Source of the DNA: Gracilibacteraceae bacterium
GTDB taxonomy: Bacteria; Bacillota; Desulfitobacteriia; Desulfitobacteriales; Syntrophobotulaceae
Assembly (NCBI GenBank): GCA_031255985.1
Contig: JAIRRL010000121.1
Location: forward strand, 1 to 5,471
Direction: 5' to 3'
Length of the DNA: 5,471 bases
Part shown: positions 1 through 5,379 of the stretch, piece after piece
How positions within the stretch are numbered: the first letter of the stretch is position 1
How the letters are laid out: every line of letters starts with the position of its first letter
Position numbers and translations under genes: made by a program
The notes under the pieces: generated by a model
Database searches by the model: none
Seen by the model: the letters and a program-made list of their open reading frames with translations, nothing else
Told to the model about the DNA's origin: nothing

Positions 1-154
1 CCTCAAAGCGCTGCCTGTAGCGGGCGGGGATTTTCAGGCGGCGGTCTGGCGGCGCGGCGTTTATATCAGGTATGTCCGGCGCGTCAGGTAAGTCCGGCGC
101 GTCGGGAATGTCCGGTATATCAGGCGTAGCGGTTATATCAGGCGTGGCAGACAT
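1..154 (-). CDS. Partial unknown protein with N-terminal Pro-Asp repeat, coupled to the sensor kinase
   Basis: This gene runs off the left edge, so only its first 51 codons are visible. The ATG at 154-152 comes one base after the kinase stop codon (TGA-T-ATG), and AAAGGAGG lies upstream inside the kinase gene, so the two genes are almost certainly co-transcribed and translationally coupled. Residues 5-31 contain eight Pro-Asp units, most of them PDI, PDA or PDL in direct tandem, which would make an extended, acidic, probably disordered tail. From about residue 36 the sequence turns basic (PPDRRLKIPARYRQRFE) and looks like the start of a folded region. There is no signal peptide or membrane segment in the visible part. 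I do not recognise the family. Position suggests a partner or output of the kinase, for example an HPt protein, regulator or second-messenger enzyme, but that is inference only. Confidence 0.75.
   Translation of the reverse strand, partial: MSATPDITATPDIPDIPDAPDLPDAPDIPDINAAPPDRRLKIPARYRQRFE
68..148 (-). repeat. 18-nt in-frame tandem repeats encoding Pro-Asp units
   Basis: Two pairs of 18-nt units stand out on the minus strand. GACGCGCCGGACTTACCT (103-86) is followed directly by a copy with one mismatch (85-68). The units at 148-131 and 130-113, both centred on ACGCCTGATATA, differ at three positions. Each unit is two PD-x triplets, so gain or loss of a unit keeps the frame. The near identity of the 68-103 pair suggests recent slippage or duplication. 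Confidence 0.8.
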
Positions 155-155
155 A

Positions 156-3100
156 TCAGGGGCTGTCCTCCTTTGTCAGATTTTCCCGCAGACAGGTGAG
201 AACATCGTCAAAATCCAGCGGTTTGCCCACATGGCCGTTCATACCGGCGGCCAGGCATTTTTCTATATCCTCGCGGAATACGTTGGCCGTCATGGCGATA
301 ATGGGGACGGTGGCCGCGCTTGGCAGGTCGAGGGCGCGAATCCGCCGCGTCGCCTCGTAACCGTCCATTTCCGGCATCTGCACATCCATGAAAATCATAT
401 TGTATTTTTCGGGCGCGGCCTGGAATTTGGCTACGGCTTCCGCGCCGTTTTCCGCGCAGTCGATCTGAATTCCCGTCGGTTCCAGGATGCTGGCGACGAT
501 TTCCCGGTTTATATCCACATCCTCAGCCAGCAAGAGCTGATAACCGGCGAAACTGTCGGTGCGAGCCGCCGCCGCCGGTTTCGCCGTCTCCCGCCCCTCC
601 CGGCCGATGCAGTCGCTGATGCAGTCGGCGATGTCGGAAGGGAAAAGTGGTTTGGACAAAAAACGGTTGACGCCGGCCTGCTTGGCGCTGTCCTCAATGC
701 TGTTCCATTCGGCGGCGGAAATGAGTATGACGACGGGCTTTTGCGAACTGTAAATCTCCCGCAGGCGGAGAGTGAAGTCGATGCCGTTCATGCCGGGCAT
801 CCGCCAATCCACGAAATAAATATCGTAATTACCGTTTTTCTCTATCAGCTCGAACGCTTCTTTGCCGCTGGCGGCAGTGTCGCAGACAATGCCGAAGCGG
901 CGCCCGATATCGCTGAAATAACGCCGCGTTTCCGGATCGTCGTCTATGGCCATCATGCGCGCGTTTTTCCAATTCAGGCCGGAACGCTGCTTGTTTCGCT
1001 CTTTTTCCGAGCCGCGCAGCAAGCGGATATTAAAAGTGAATTCGGCGCCTTGGCCTAAAGAGGATTCGACCCATATTTCGCCGTCCATTAACTCCACGAT
1101 CCGTTTCGATATGGCCAGTCCCAGGCCGGTGCCGCCGAATTTGCGCGAGGTGCTGCTTTCCGCCTGTTCAAATGAGCTGAAGAGACGGGCTTTTTGCTCC
1201 GCGCTGATGCCGATGCCGTTGTCCGTCACTTTAATCTGAATGATGCATAATCCGTCCTCCTCGCCGGCCAAAGCCGCGCTCAGACGGATGGCGCCGTGTT
1301 CGGGCGTGAATTTGACGGAATTGGAGAGCAGATTGGTTATCACTTGCGCCAGCCGCTGGTCGTCGCCGATCAGGTAACGGGGAATGTTTTTGTCGATATA
1401 TACGGAAAAAGACTGATGTTTTTCTTCCACGCGGAAATTGATGACCCCGACGACCTTTTGCAGCATACGTTCAAAATTAAATTCCTCCAGGGAAAGTTCC
1501 AGTTTATTGGCTTCGATTTTGGACATATCAAGGATATCGTTGATGACGCCGAGCAAATGGGTGGAAGCGTCCTCGATTTTTTTCAGGCAATAGTCTTTTT
1601 TCTCCATATCGTCGGCGGTTTTGGCGATCGTGGTCATGCCGATGATGGCGTTCATCGGCGTGCGCATTTCGTGGCTCATGTTGGAAAGAAAATCGCCTTT
1701 GGCCTTGCTGGCCTGGACGGCTTGCGCCAAGGCTCTGGCCCGCTCTTTGTCCATCAGGTCGCGGGATATGGCCCCGGCTAGGGCGCCGCTGACCATGCCG
1801 GCCAGCTGGGAGTCGCTCTCGCTCCAGGGGCGCGGCTCCGACCATTCCTCGATCACCAGCGCTCCCCAGTATTCGGCGTTCGCGTAGAGGGGGGCTATGA
1901 TGAAAGATTTCACTCCCGCGACGGCCAAAGTGGAGTATCTTTCATCGGCTTGAATGTCGGCGCAGTAAATGGCGGGAACGGCGCCGTGTTCCGCCAGGAA
2001 TTTGGGAAAACTGCTGTTTATTATTTCGCTGATCCCGACCCTGGCCGTTTCCAGGTTCGGCGGTTCCGTCTCCCGGTTCCAGGCGTACTGGACGTCGTCG
2101 GCAAAATCTTCCGCCGGGGCGAGCAGCACCCTGGTTACGCCGAGGAATTCCCCCGTCCGGCGCAGGGCGCTGTTGATCAGTACCGGCAAATCCTCTCTGG
2201 AAATGAAACTTTGGGAGATGGCGGACATCATTTCCTGCTGCTGCAACCGGTTCTTGAGGGCCAGATTATTTTCGTTGCGGATGATGGCGTTGGCCAGGAG
2301 CAAGCTGCCGGAGCGGAGAATGCTTTCCTCATCCGCGGAAAAATCGCGTTCCCGGCGGCAATCGTCAAAACTGACAAAGCCCCAGAATTTGTCCTGCAGA
2401 ATAACGGGAATGACCAGAATGGAAAGGACGCCGTAGGGGGAGAGGCGCTCCTGCTCAGTGGGGGAAAGGTCGCGCACTTTGCCCCGCACCGACTGGCCGG
2501 CGGCGAATTTGGCTTCCCAGGCCGGTATGCTCGCTATATATGAGAACGAAAGATTATCCATGTCGGTCACACCGGCGGCGTCCGCTTGCCCGGAACCCCA
2601 CTCGCAAATCCGGACATAACTGAGCTCGCCGTTGATCATCGCGTTTTTCCAGACATAGATGCGAGAAACCCCCACGCTTTCCGCCATCAGAGACATGCCG
2701 CGCCGCAAGGTTCCCGAGAAATTGTCCTCGTCGTGGGTGAGAAGCACCGCGGCGGCGTAATTGACGGCGTGCAGGAGTTTGTCCTGTTCGACCAGCGCCT
2801 GGTCGGTTCTCTCCACTTTCAGTTTTTCCGCGTTGTATATATTGCTTTGAAACAAAATGAGAAAACCGACAAACAGGCCGGAAACAATGAAAGACTGTAT
2901 GTTGTCAATAGTCTGCTGGAAAGGGGGGAGCGGGTGGACGAGTTGCGGATAGTTGTAGGCGATGACGTAGCAGACGGTGACCCAGACGATATTGGTGACG
3001 ACCAGCCCGACGCGGGTTTTGCCGCGCGAGAGGAAAAATATGGCAGTGAGGGCGACAGCAAAATAGGCGGCCATGCCGCTGTGCGAGCCGCCAAGGAAAA

Positions 3101-3377
3101 AAAGCGCCAGCGGGAATAATATGTCGCCTAAGGTGATCAGTAAAATGAGGATACTGATCCGGTAGAGTTTATAGCGGTTGCAAAAGAAGACGAAAAGGCA
3201 GATGCAGAGGATTATCCCCACCATAACCGCAATCAGGGCCGGTTCGGCTTTCATAAAGACCCGGACGCAGGTAGCGGTTATCGCCGCGCCCATACCCACG
3301 ACGCAGATCATATTCACCATCCGGGCGTCTAAAGGCAAAGCCTCGGAAAAAAGATATTTTTGGATAAATTTCCGCAT
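156..3377 (-). CDS. Membrane-bound hybrid sensor histidine kinase with two GAF-like and two receiver domains
   Basis: The 1073-residue protein should sense a signal at the membrane or in the cytoplasm, autophosphorylate on His and relay the phosphate to its own Asp residues. Numbered from the ATG at 3377, six hydrophobic helices lie at about 20-41, 47-66, 74-95, 102-116, 123-141 and 160-176. Two GAF-like domains follow (about 195-370 and 385-538), then a HisKA domain with the H-box MSHEMRTP (His569). The HATPase has its N-box (Asn686), DNGIGI (719-724) and GGTGLGL (748-754). Receiver 1 has Asp812/Asp813, phosphoacceptor Asp857, Ser887 and Lys909. Receiver 2 has Glu952/Asp953, Asp998, Thr1030 and Lys1052. 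Both receivers look functional. There is no HPt domain, so a separate HPt protein may complete the relay. A GTG at 3449 would add 24 Arg-rich residues, but it falls at the predicted transcription start, so I prefer 3377 although its ribosome site is weak. The ligand is unknown. Confidence 0.93.
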   Translation of the reverse strand: MRKFIQKYLFSEALPLDARMVNMICVVGMGAAITATCVRVFMKAEPALIAVMVGIILCICLFVFFCNRYKLYRISILILLITLGDILFPLALFFLGGSHSGMAAYFAVALTAIFFLSRGKTRVGLVVTNIVWVTVCYVIAYNYPQLVHPLPPFQQTIDNIQSFIVSGLFVGFLILFQSNIYNAEKLKVERTDQALVEQDKLLHAVNYAAAVLLTHDEDNFSGTLRRGMSLMAESVGVSRIYVWKNAMINGELSYVRICEWGSGQADAAGVTDMDNLSFSYIASIPAWEAKFAAGQSVRGKVRDLSPTEQERLSPYGVLSILVIPVILQDKFWGFVSFDDCRRERDFSADEESILRSGSLLLANAIIRNENNLALKNRLQQQEMMSAISQSFISREDLPVLINSALRRTGEFLGVTRVLLAPAEDFADDVQYAWNRETEPPNLETARVGISEIINSSFPKFLAEHGAVPAIYCADIQADERYSTLAVAGVKSFIIAPLYANAEYWGALVIEEWSEPRPWSESDSQLAGMVSGALAGAISRDLMDKERARALAQAVQASKAKGDFLSNMSHEMRTPMNAIIGMTTIAKTADDMEKKDYCLKKIEDASTHLLGVINDILDMSKIEANKLELSLEEFNFERMLQKVVGVINFRVEEKHQSFSVYIDKNIPRYLIGDDQRLAQVITNLLSNSVKFTPEHGAIRLSAALAGEEDGLCIIQIKVTDNGIGISAEQKARLFSSFEQAESSTSRKFGGTGLGLAISKRIVELMDGEIWVESSLGQGAEFTFNIRLLRGSEKERNKQRSGLNWKNARMMAIDDDPETRRYFSDIGRRFGIVCDTAASGKEAFELIEKNGNYDIYFVDWRMPGMNGIDFTLRLREIYSSQKPVVILISAAEWNSIEDSAKQAGVNRFLSKPLFPSDIADCISDCIGREGRETAKPAAAARTDSFAGYQLLLAEDVDINREIVASILEPTGIQIDCAENGAEAVAKFQAAPEKYNMIFMDVQMPEMDGYEATRRIRALDLPSAATVPIIAMTANVFREDIEKCLAAGMNGHVGKPLDFDDVLTCLRENLTKEDSP
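167..174 (-). promoter_or_regulatory. Ribosome binding site for the Pro-Asp repeat gene
   Basis: AAAGGAGG on the minus strand lies within the last codons of the kinase gene. It is 12 bases from the ATG at 154, which is longer than ideal, but no other start codon lies closer. It supports a real second gene rather than chance open frame. Confidence 0.65.
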
Positions 3378-3455
3378 TTTGTAATCCAATCGGCGTGTTA
3401 TATTAAAAACCGCCCCCGACCGACGGCGCCGGGCGCAAAAGGTTCTCACGCTCTG

Positions 3456-3464
3456 ATTATAACA
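3456..3464 (-). promoter_or_regulatory. Extended -10 promoter for the sensor kinase
   Basis: The minus strand reads TGTTATAAT, a perfect extended -10 element (TGN plus TATAAT). The position 17 bases upstream of the -10 (TATCGC) is a poor -35. A TTGACA does occur, but only 8 bases upstream of TATAAT, too close to serve as its -35. The predicted transcription start is near 3449-3450, giving a leader of about 72 bases to the ATG at 3377. Confidence 0.55.
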
Positions 3465-3492
3465 TGCCCTGTCAAGTTGCGATACGTCCGGG

Positions 3493-3521
3493 AAAAACGC
3501 CCGGAGAGGCGGTCGCTCCGG
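3493..3521 (-). terminator. Probable intrinsic terminator after dprA
   Basis: Read on the minus strand, CCGGAG (3521-3516) pairs perfectly with CTCCGG (3506-3501) around a 9-base loop, followed by GCG and then TTTTT (3497-3493). It starts 14 bases after the dprA stop. The stem is only 6 bp but all-GC except one pair. It would separate dprA transcription from the kinase promoter just downstream. Confidence 0.6.
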
Positions 3522-3534
3522 CGGGGCGGCGCGG

Positions 3535-4680
3535 TCAGCCGCGGTTCAGGACGAAATGTTGGCCGGGTAAAGAATGAATTTTACCCCCTAATTCCAGTTC
3601 CAGGAGACTGAGGGCTATTTCCGAGGCGCTTTGGCGGCAGCGGCGGCGCAGTTCGTCAACATGGAGCGGTAAATCGCTCAGGCAGGCGAGAATTTCCTTC
3701 TGGGCGGAGGAAGGGGGTGATCCGCTCGCCTGCTTCGCCGCCGCTGCCGCTGCCGGGGCCTGCCCCGACCTCGCGACGACGGCCGGGCTTCGGTATTCGC
3801 CGACGACGTCCGCGCCCGCCGTCGCGAGCAAAGCGCCGGAACGCAGGAGGCTGTGGGTTCCGAGGCTGACCGGGCTGAAAATAGGCCCCGGCACGGCAAA
3901 GACGTCCCGGCCTTGCTCCAGGGCAAAATCCGCGGTTATCAGGCTCCCGCTCTTTTCCCCCGCTTCCACGACCACGACGGCGCGCGATACGCCGCTGATC
4001 AGGCGGTTGCGCAGCGGGAACCGCTGGGGCAGCCAGGGCGAACCGGGGGGAAACTCACTGAGCAGCGCGCCGCCGCCGGCCGTTATTCCGGCGGCCAGGC
4101 CGCGGTTGTTTTCCGGGTAAACGCGCTCCAGGCCGCCGGCCATAAAAGCCCAGGTGATTCCGCCGGCCTTGAGCGTTCCTTCGTGAGCCGCGCTGTCAAT
4201 ACCGCGGGCCAGGCCGCTGACAATCACGAAGCCGGCGGCGGCGATTTCCCCGGCCAGGCGCGCCGCCGCCGATTTGCCGTAATGGGTGGCCTGGCGGGCG
4301 CCGACGACGGCTATTCCTTCTTGCCCTCCCTTCAGGCTTCCTTTGTAAAACAAAAGAGGCGGGGCGTCCGGACATTCTTTGAGCAAAGGGGGATATTCGT
4401 CTTCCTCCGGCGTAACCAAGCCGATGCCCTCCCTGGCCAGGATTGCGGCCATTTTTTCCGGGGCGGCCGCGCCGCATTGGCGGGCGAAATCCCGCAGCCA
4501 GCCGGAGGGCAGTTTGGCGGCGGCGGCTGGCGCCCGCGTCTTAGCGGCGGCGGCGCTGCCCCAGATTTCGAGGATTTGGCGCAGACGGCCGGAACCGATC
4601 TCCGGTAAAGTCAAAAAACAGGCGCGAAGCAGTTTTTCTTTTTCATGATCCGGCTGCGGCCGCGCAAAACTTGTGGGCAT
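3535..4680 (-). CDS. dprA: DNA-processing protein DprA (Smf family)
   Basis: DprA binds incoming single-stranded DNA in the cytoplasm and loads RecA onto it during natural transformation; it is also widespread in bacteria not known to be transformable. The protein has 381 residues. Numbered from the ATG, an N-terminal helical region (about 15-70, helix-hairpin-helix/SAM-like) is followed by the Rossmann-like core: VVGARQATHYG (125-135), SGLARGIDSAAH (155-166), GGLERVYPENN (182-192), SEFPPGSPW with RFPLRNRLISG (208-230), and VVEAGEKSGSLITADFALEQGR to VFAVPG (237-265). An Ala-rich linker (about 300-325) leads to a C-terminal winged-helix domain (about 326-381). All family motifs are present and the length is normal. 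The ATG at 4680 is chosen because AAAGGAG lies 9 bases upstream; TTG codons at 4689 and 4686 would sit against or inside that site. It has its own promoter. It is not followed by topA, its usual neighbour in many genomes. Confidence 0.96.
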   Translation of the reverse strand: MPTSFARPQPDHEKEKLLRACFLTLPEIGSGRLRQILEIWGSAAAAKTRAPAAAAKLPSGWLRDFARQCGAAAPEKMAAILAREGIGLVTPEEDEYPPLLKECPDAPPLLFYKGSLKGGQEGIAVVGARQATHYGKSAAARLAGEIAAAGFVIVSGLARGIDSAAHEGTLKAGGITWAFMAGGLERVYPENNRGLAAGITAGGGALLSEFPPGSPWLPQRFPLRNRLISGVSRAVVVVEAGEKSGSLITADFALEQGRDVFAVPGPIFSPVSLGTHSLLRSGALLATAGADVVGEYRSPAVVARSGQAPAAAAAAKQASGSPPSSAQKEILACLSDLPLHVDELRRRCRQSASEIALSLLELELGGKIHSLPGQHFVLNRG

Positions 4681-4689
4681 GAACAACAA

Positions 4690-4696
4690 CTCCTTT
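4690..4696 (-). promoter_or_regulatory. dprA ribosome binding site, decides the start
   Basis: AAAGGAG on the minus strand sits 9 bases before the ATG at 4680. The in-frame TTG at 4689 directly abuts it and could not use it, so the ATG is the start. Confidence 0.85.
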
Positions 4697-4719
4697 CAGG
4701 CGCTGATTGTATTTTGCCC

Positions 4720-4748
4720 AATATACCATATAATTACATTATTGTCAA
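4720..4748 (-). promoter_or_regulatory. dprA promoter, sigma-70 type
   Basis: The minus strand has a perfect TTGACA (-35, 4748-4743), a 17-bp spacer and TATATT (-10, 4725-4720), with TGG just before the -10 giving an extended -10 as well. Transcription should begin near 4713, about 33 bases before the ATG. The promoter is close to consensus, so housekeeping expression of dprA is likely unless a repressor acts; no competence-type box was recognised. Confidence 0.8.
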
Positions 4749-4809
4749 TAGATTGTTTCGCAGTCTAAGCTGATACACCTATAAAGCCGTAGGGATTTAT
4801 GCTACAAAT

Positions 4810-4821
4810 TCATGATCATGA
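4810..4821. repeat. 12-bp perfect palindrome upstream of the dprA promoter
   Basis: TCATGATCATGA reads the same on both strands. It lies about 60 bases upstream of the dprA -35 box in a gene-free stretch. It could be a dimer-binding operator or chance; nothing else in the window repeats it. Confidence 0.4.
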
Positions 4822-4866
4822 GTTTAAGCTTTGCCGCGCCGCGAGATGGGCCGGTTTGAAAGCGAC

Positions 4867-4901
4867 TTTGACCGCGCCGTAAAAGAGTTGGCGCGGTCAA
4901 A
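4867..4901 (-). terminator. Stem-loop downstream of tRNA-Trp, possible terminator lacking a U-tract
   Basis: TTTGACCGCGCC (4867-4878) and GGCGCGGTCAAA (4890-4901) form a perfect 12-bp stem with an 11-base loop. It begins 36 bases after the tRNA CCA end on the transcribed strand. Neither strand has a T-run after the stem, so a standard intrinsic terminator is doubtful. It may instead be a 3' processing or Rho-assisted stop structure, or a binding site for a dimeric protein. Confidence 0.4.
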
Positions 4902-4937
4902 TAAGCAGGGCGCAGATGATCAGATATTTTTGATGTT

Positions 4938-5011
4938 TGGCAGGGGATGTAGGAGTTGAACCCACACTGACGGTTTTGGAGACCGCTGTTCTACCATTAA
5001 ACTAATCCCCT
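4938..5011 (-). tRNA. tRNA-Trp, anticodon CCA
   Basis: The complete cloverleaf is visible on the minus strand. The acceptor stem AGGGGAT/ATCCCCT pairs in full. The D arm is GTTT-AATGGTA-GAAC. The anticodon arm is GCGGT-CTCCAAA-ACCGT with CCA at positions 34-36. The variable loop is CAGT, and the T arm is GTGGG-TTCAACT-CCTAC. The discriminator base is G, as expected for tRNA-Trp, and the terminal CCA is encoded (4940-4938). The mature body is 71 bases plus CCA. It stands alone, not beside the secE-nusG genes where tRNA-Trp is often found in Bacillota. It is driven by its own promoter. Confidence 0.97.
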
Positions 5012-5052
5012 GCGCATAATAAGGTAAGACGCGCTTTCCAGCGACTTAACTC

Positions 5053-5081
5053 ATTTTAAAATTTTTCTTCTTACTTGTCAA
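5053..5081 (-). promoter_or_regulatory. tRNA-Trp promoter, sigma-70 type
   Basis: The minus strand shows TTGACA (5081-5076), a 17-bp spacer and TAAAAT (5058-5053). The predicted transcription start is near 5046, leaving a leader of about 35 bases to be removed from the tRNA 5' end. The A/T-rich stretch just upstream (5087-5101) resembles an UP element, usual for stable-RNA promoters. Confidence 0.82.
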
Positions 5082-5084
5082 GTC

Positions 5085-5103
5085 CCAAAAATTAGCTTTT
5101 TGG
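5085..5103. repeat. A/T-rich inverted repeat beside the tRNA promoter
   Basis: CCAAAAA (5085-5091) and TTTTTGG (5097-5103) form a perfect 7-bp inverted repeat around a 5-base spacer, ending four bases upstream of the tRNA -35 box. It could act as an UP element for RNA polymerase alpha subunits, as a weak bidirectional terminator for transcription arriving from the right, or both. Confidence 0.45.
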
Positions 5104-5160
5104 ATATTACTCGCGACTTTACAGTTTCACCCTGTCAGAAGCGGCGGGCTGTTGAGGCGG

Positions 5161-5186
5161 AGTGGCCGATTACCGCTATCGCCACT
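5161..5186. repeat. Small stem-loop downstream of the 48-codon ORF
   Basis: AGTGGC-C-GAT (5161-5170) pairs with ATCGCCACT (5178-5186) around a 7-base loop, a 9-bp stem with one bulged C. There is no T-run on either side. It lies 29 bases beyond the stop of the small ORF and may stabilise or end its transcript. The rest of 5012-5214 holds only the tRNA promoter and the A/T inverted repeat. Confidence 0.35.
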
Positions 5187-5214
5187 GTGACTTCTCCGTT
5201 TCTCCACAGGCATG

Positions 5215-5361
5215 TTAATAGTCTGTCGCGGTGAGTTTTATCGTTTGCGTTCCTGTCCGGTGCGCCTTGCCCTGCGCGTATACCCAGGAGTATAGATCTT
5301 GCTTAAAGTCCGGCGGCGCTTCGGCTCGCGCTTTGATCCAGGCGCGGCGAGGGGTTAGCAT
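5215..5361 (-). CDS. Small ORF of unknown function, 48 codons
   Basis: The ATG at 5361-5359 opens a 48-residue reading frame ending in TAA at 5217-5215. The C-terminal two-thirds looks protein-like (PPDFKQDLYSWVYAQGKAHR, then a Thr-rich tail ending in TDY), with mixed polar and aromatic residues and no membrane segment. The start is odd: it lies in the loop of a 14-bp hairpin, and the nearest purine-rich stretch (GAGG) touches the ATG with no spacer. The frame is the same as that of the upstream gene, separated by its TAA and six codons. It could be a real small gene, the tail of an originally longer gene interrupted near 5380, or chance. I do not recognise a family. Confidence 0.35.
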   Translation of the reverse strand: MLTPRRAWIKARAEAPPDFKQDLYSWVYAQGKAHRTGTQTIKLTATDY

Positions 5362-5375
5362 CCTCGCCGCGCCTG
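5339..5375. repeat. 14-bp perfect hairpin after the right-edge gene
   Basis: CAGGCGCGGCGAGG (5339-5352) and CCTCGCCGCGCCTG (5362-5375) pair perfectly around a 9-base loop. It lies 4 bases after the stop of the right-edge gene, as expected for a transcription terminator, but on that strand it is followed by GATCAAAG with no T-run. On the plus strand the bases after it are T-rich. A very strong RNA hairpin or a palindromic repeat element are both possible. Confidence 0.6.
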
Positions 5376-5379
5376 TGTG

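Noticed and set aside
72..1058. 328-codon open frame on the plus strand, starting in a Ser-Gly-rich repeat.
   Set aside because: It lies antisense to the well-supported kinase receiver and HATPase domains and the Pro-Asp repeat gene. Its Ser-Gly repeat is the reverse reading of the same 18-nt DNA units, and there are no recognisable domains.
2903..2917. TTGTCAATAG shared between the kinase gene and the dprA promoter region (about 4742-4751).
   Set aside because: The match is about ten bases, lies inside coding sequence at one site and at a -35 box at the other, and is best explained by chance.
1296..3119. Several plus-strand open frames of 105-200 codons opposite the kinase gene.
   Set aside because: They are shadow frames of a GC-rich gene whose minus-strand frame carries complete family motifs. 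No ribosome sites or domains were seen.
3464..3477. TTGACA 8 bases upstream of TATAAT before the kinase gene, taken as a -35/-10 pair.
   Set aside because: The spacer is less than half the length that sigma-70 polymerase can use. The extended -10 explains the promoter better.
3853..4608. 251-codon plus-strand open frame opposite dprA.
   Set aside because: It is antisense to all the conserved DprA motifs, and its Gly/Arg/Ala-rich composition is typical of a shadow frame.
4938..5011. tRNA-Trp as a phage or island attachment site.
   Set aside because: No integrase gene and no duplicated copy of the tRNA 3' end were found in the window. The unrecognised ORFs lie on the 5' side, not the 3' side, of the tRNA.
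5131..5213. 28-codon frame starting with ATG at 5213 after the small ORF.
   Set aside because: It has no ribosome binding site, overlaps the 5161-5186 stem-loop, and its Arg/Ser/Pro-rich composition is uninformative.
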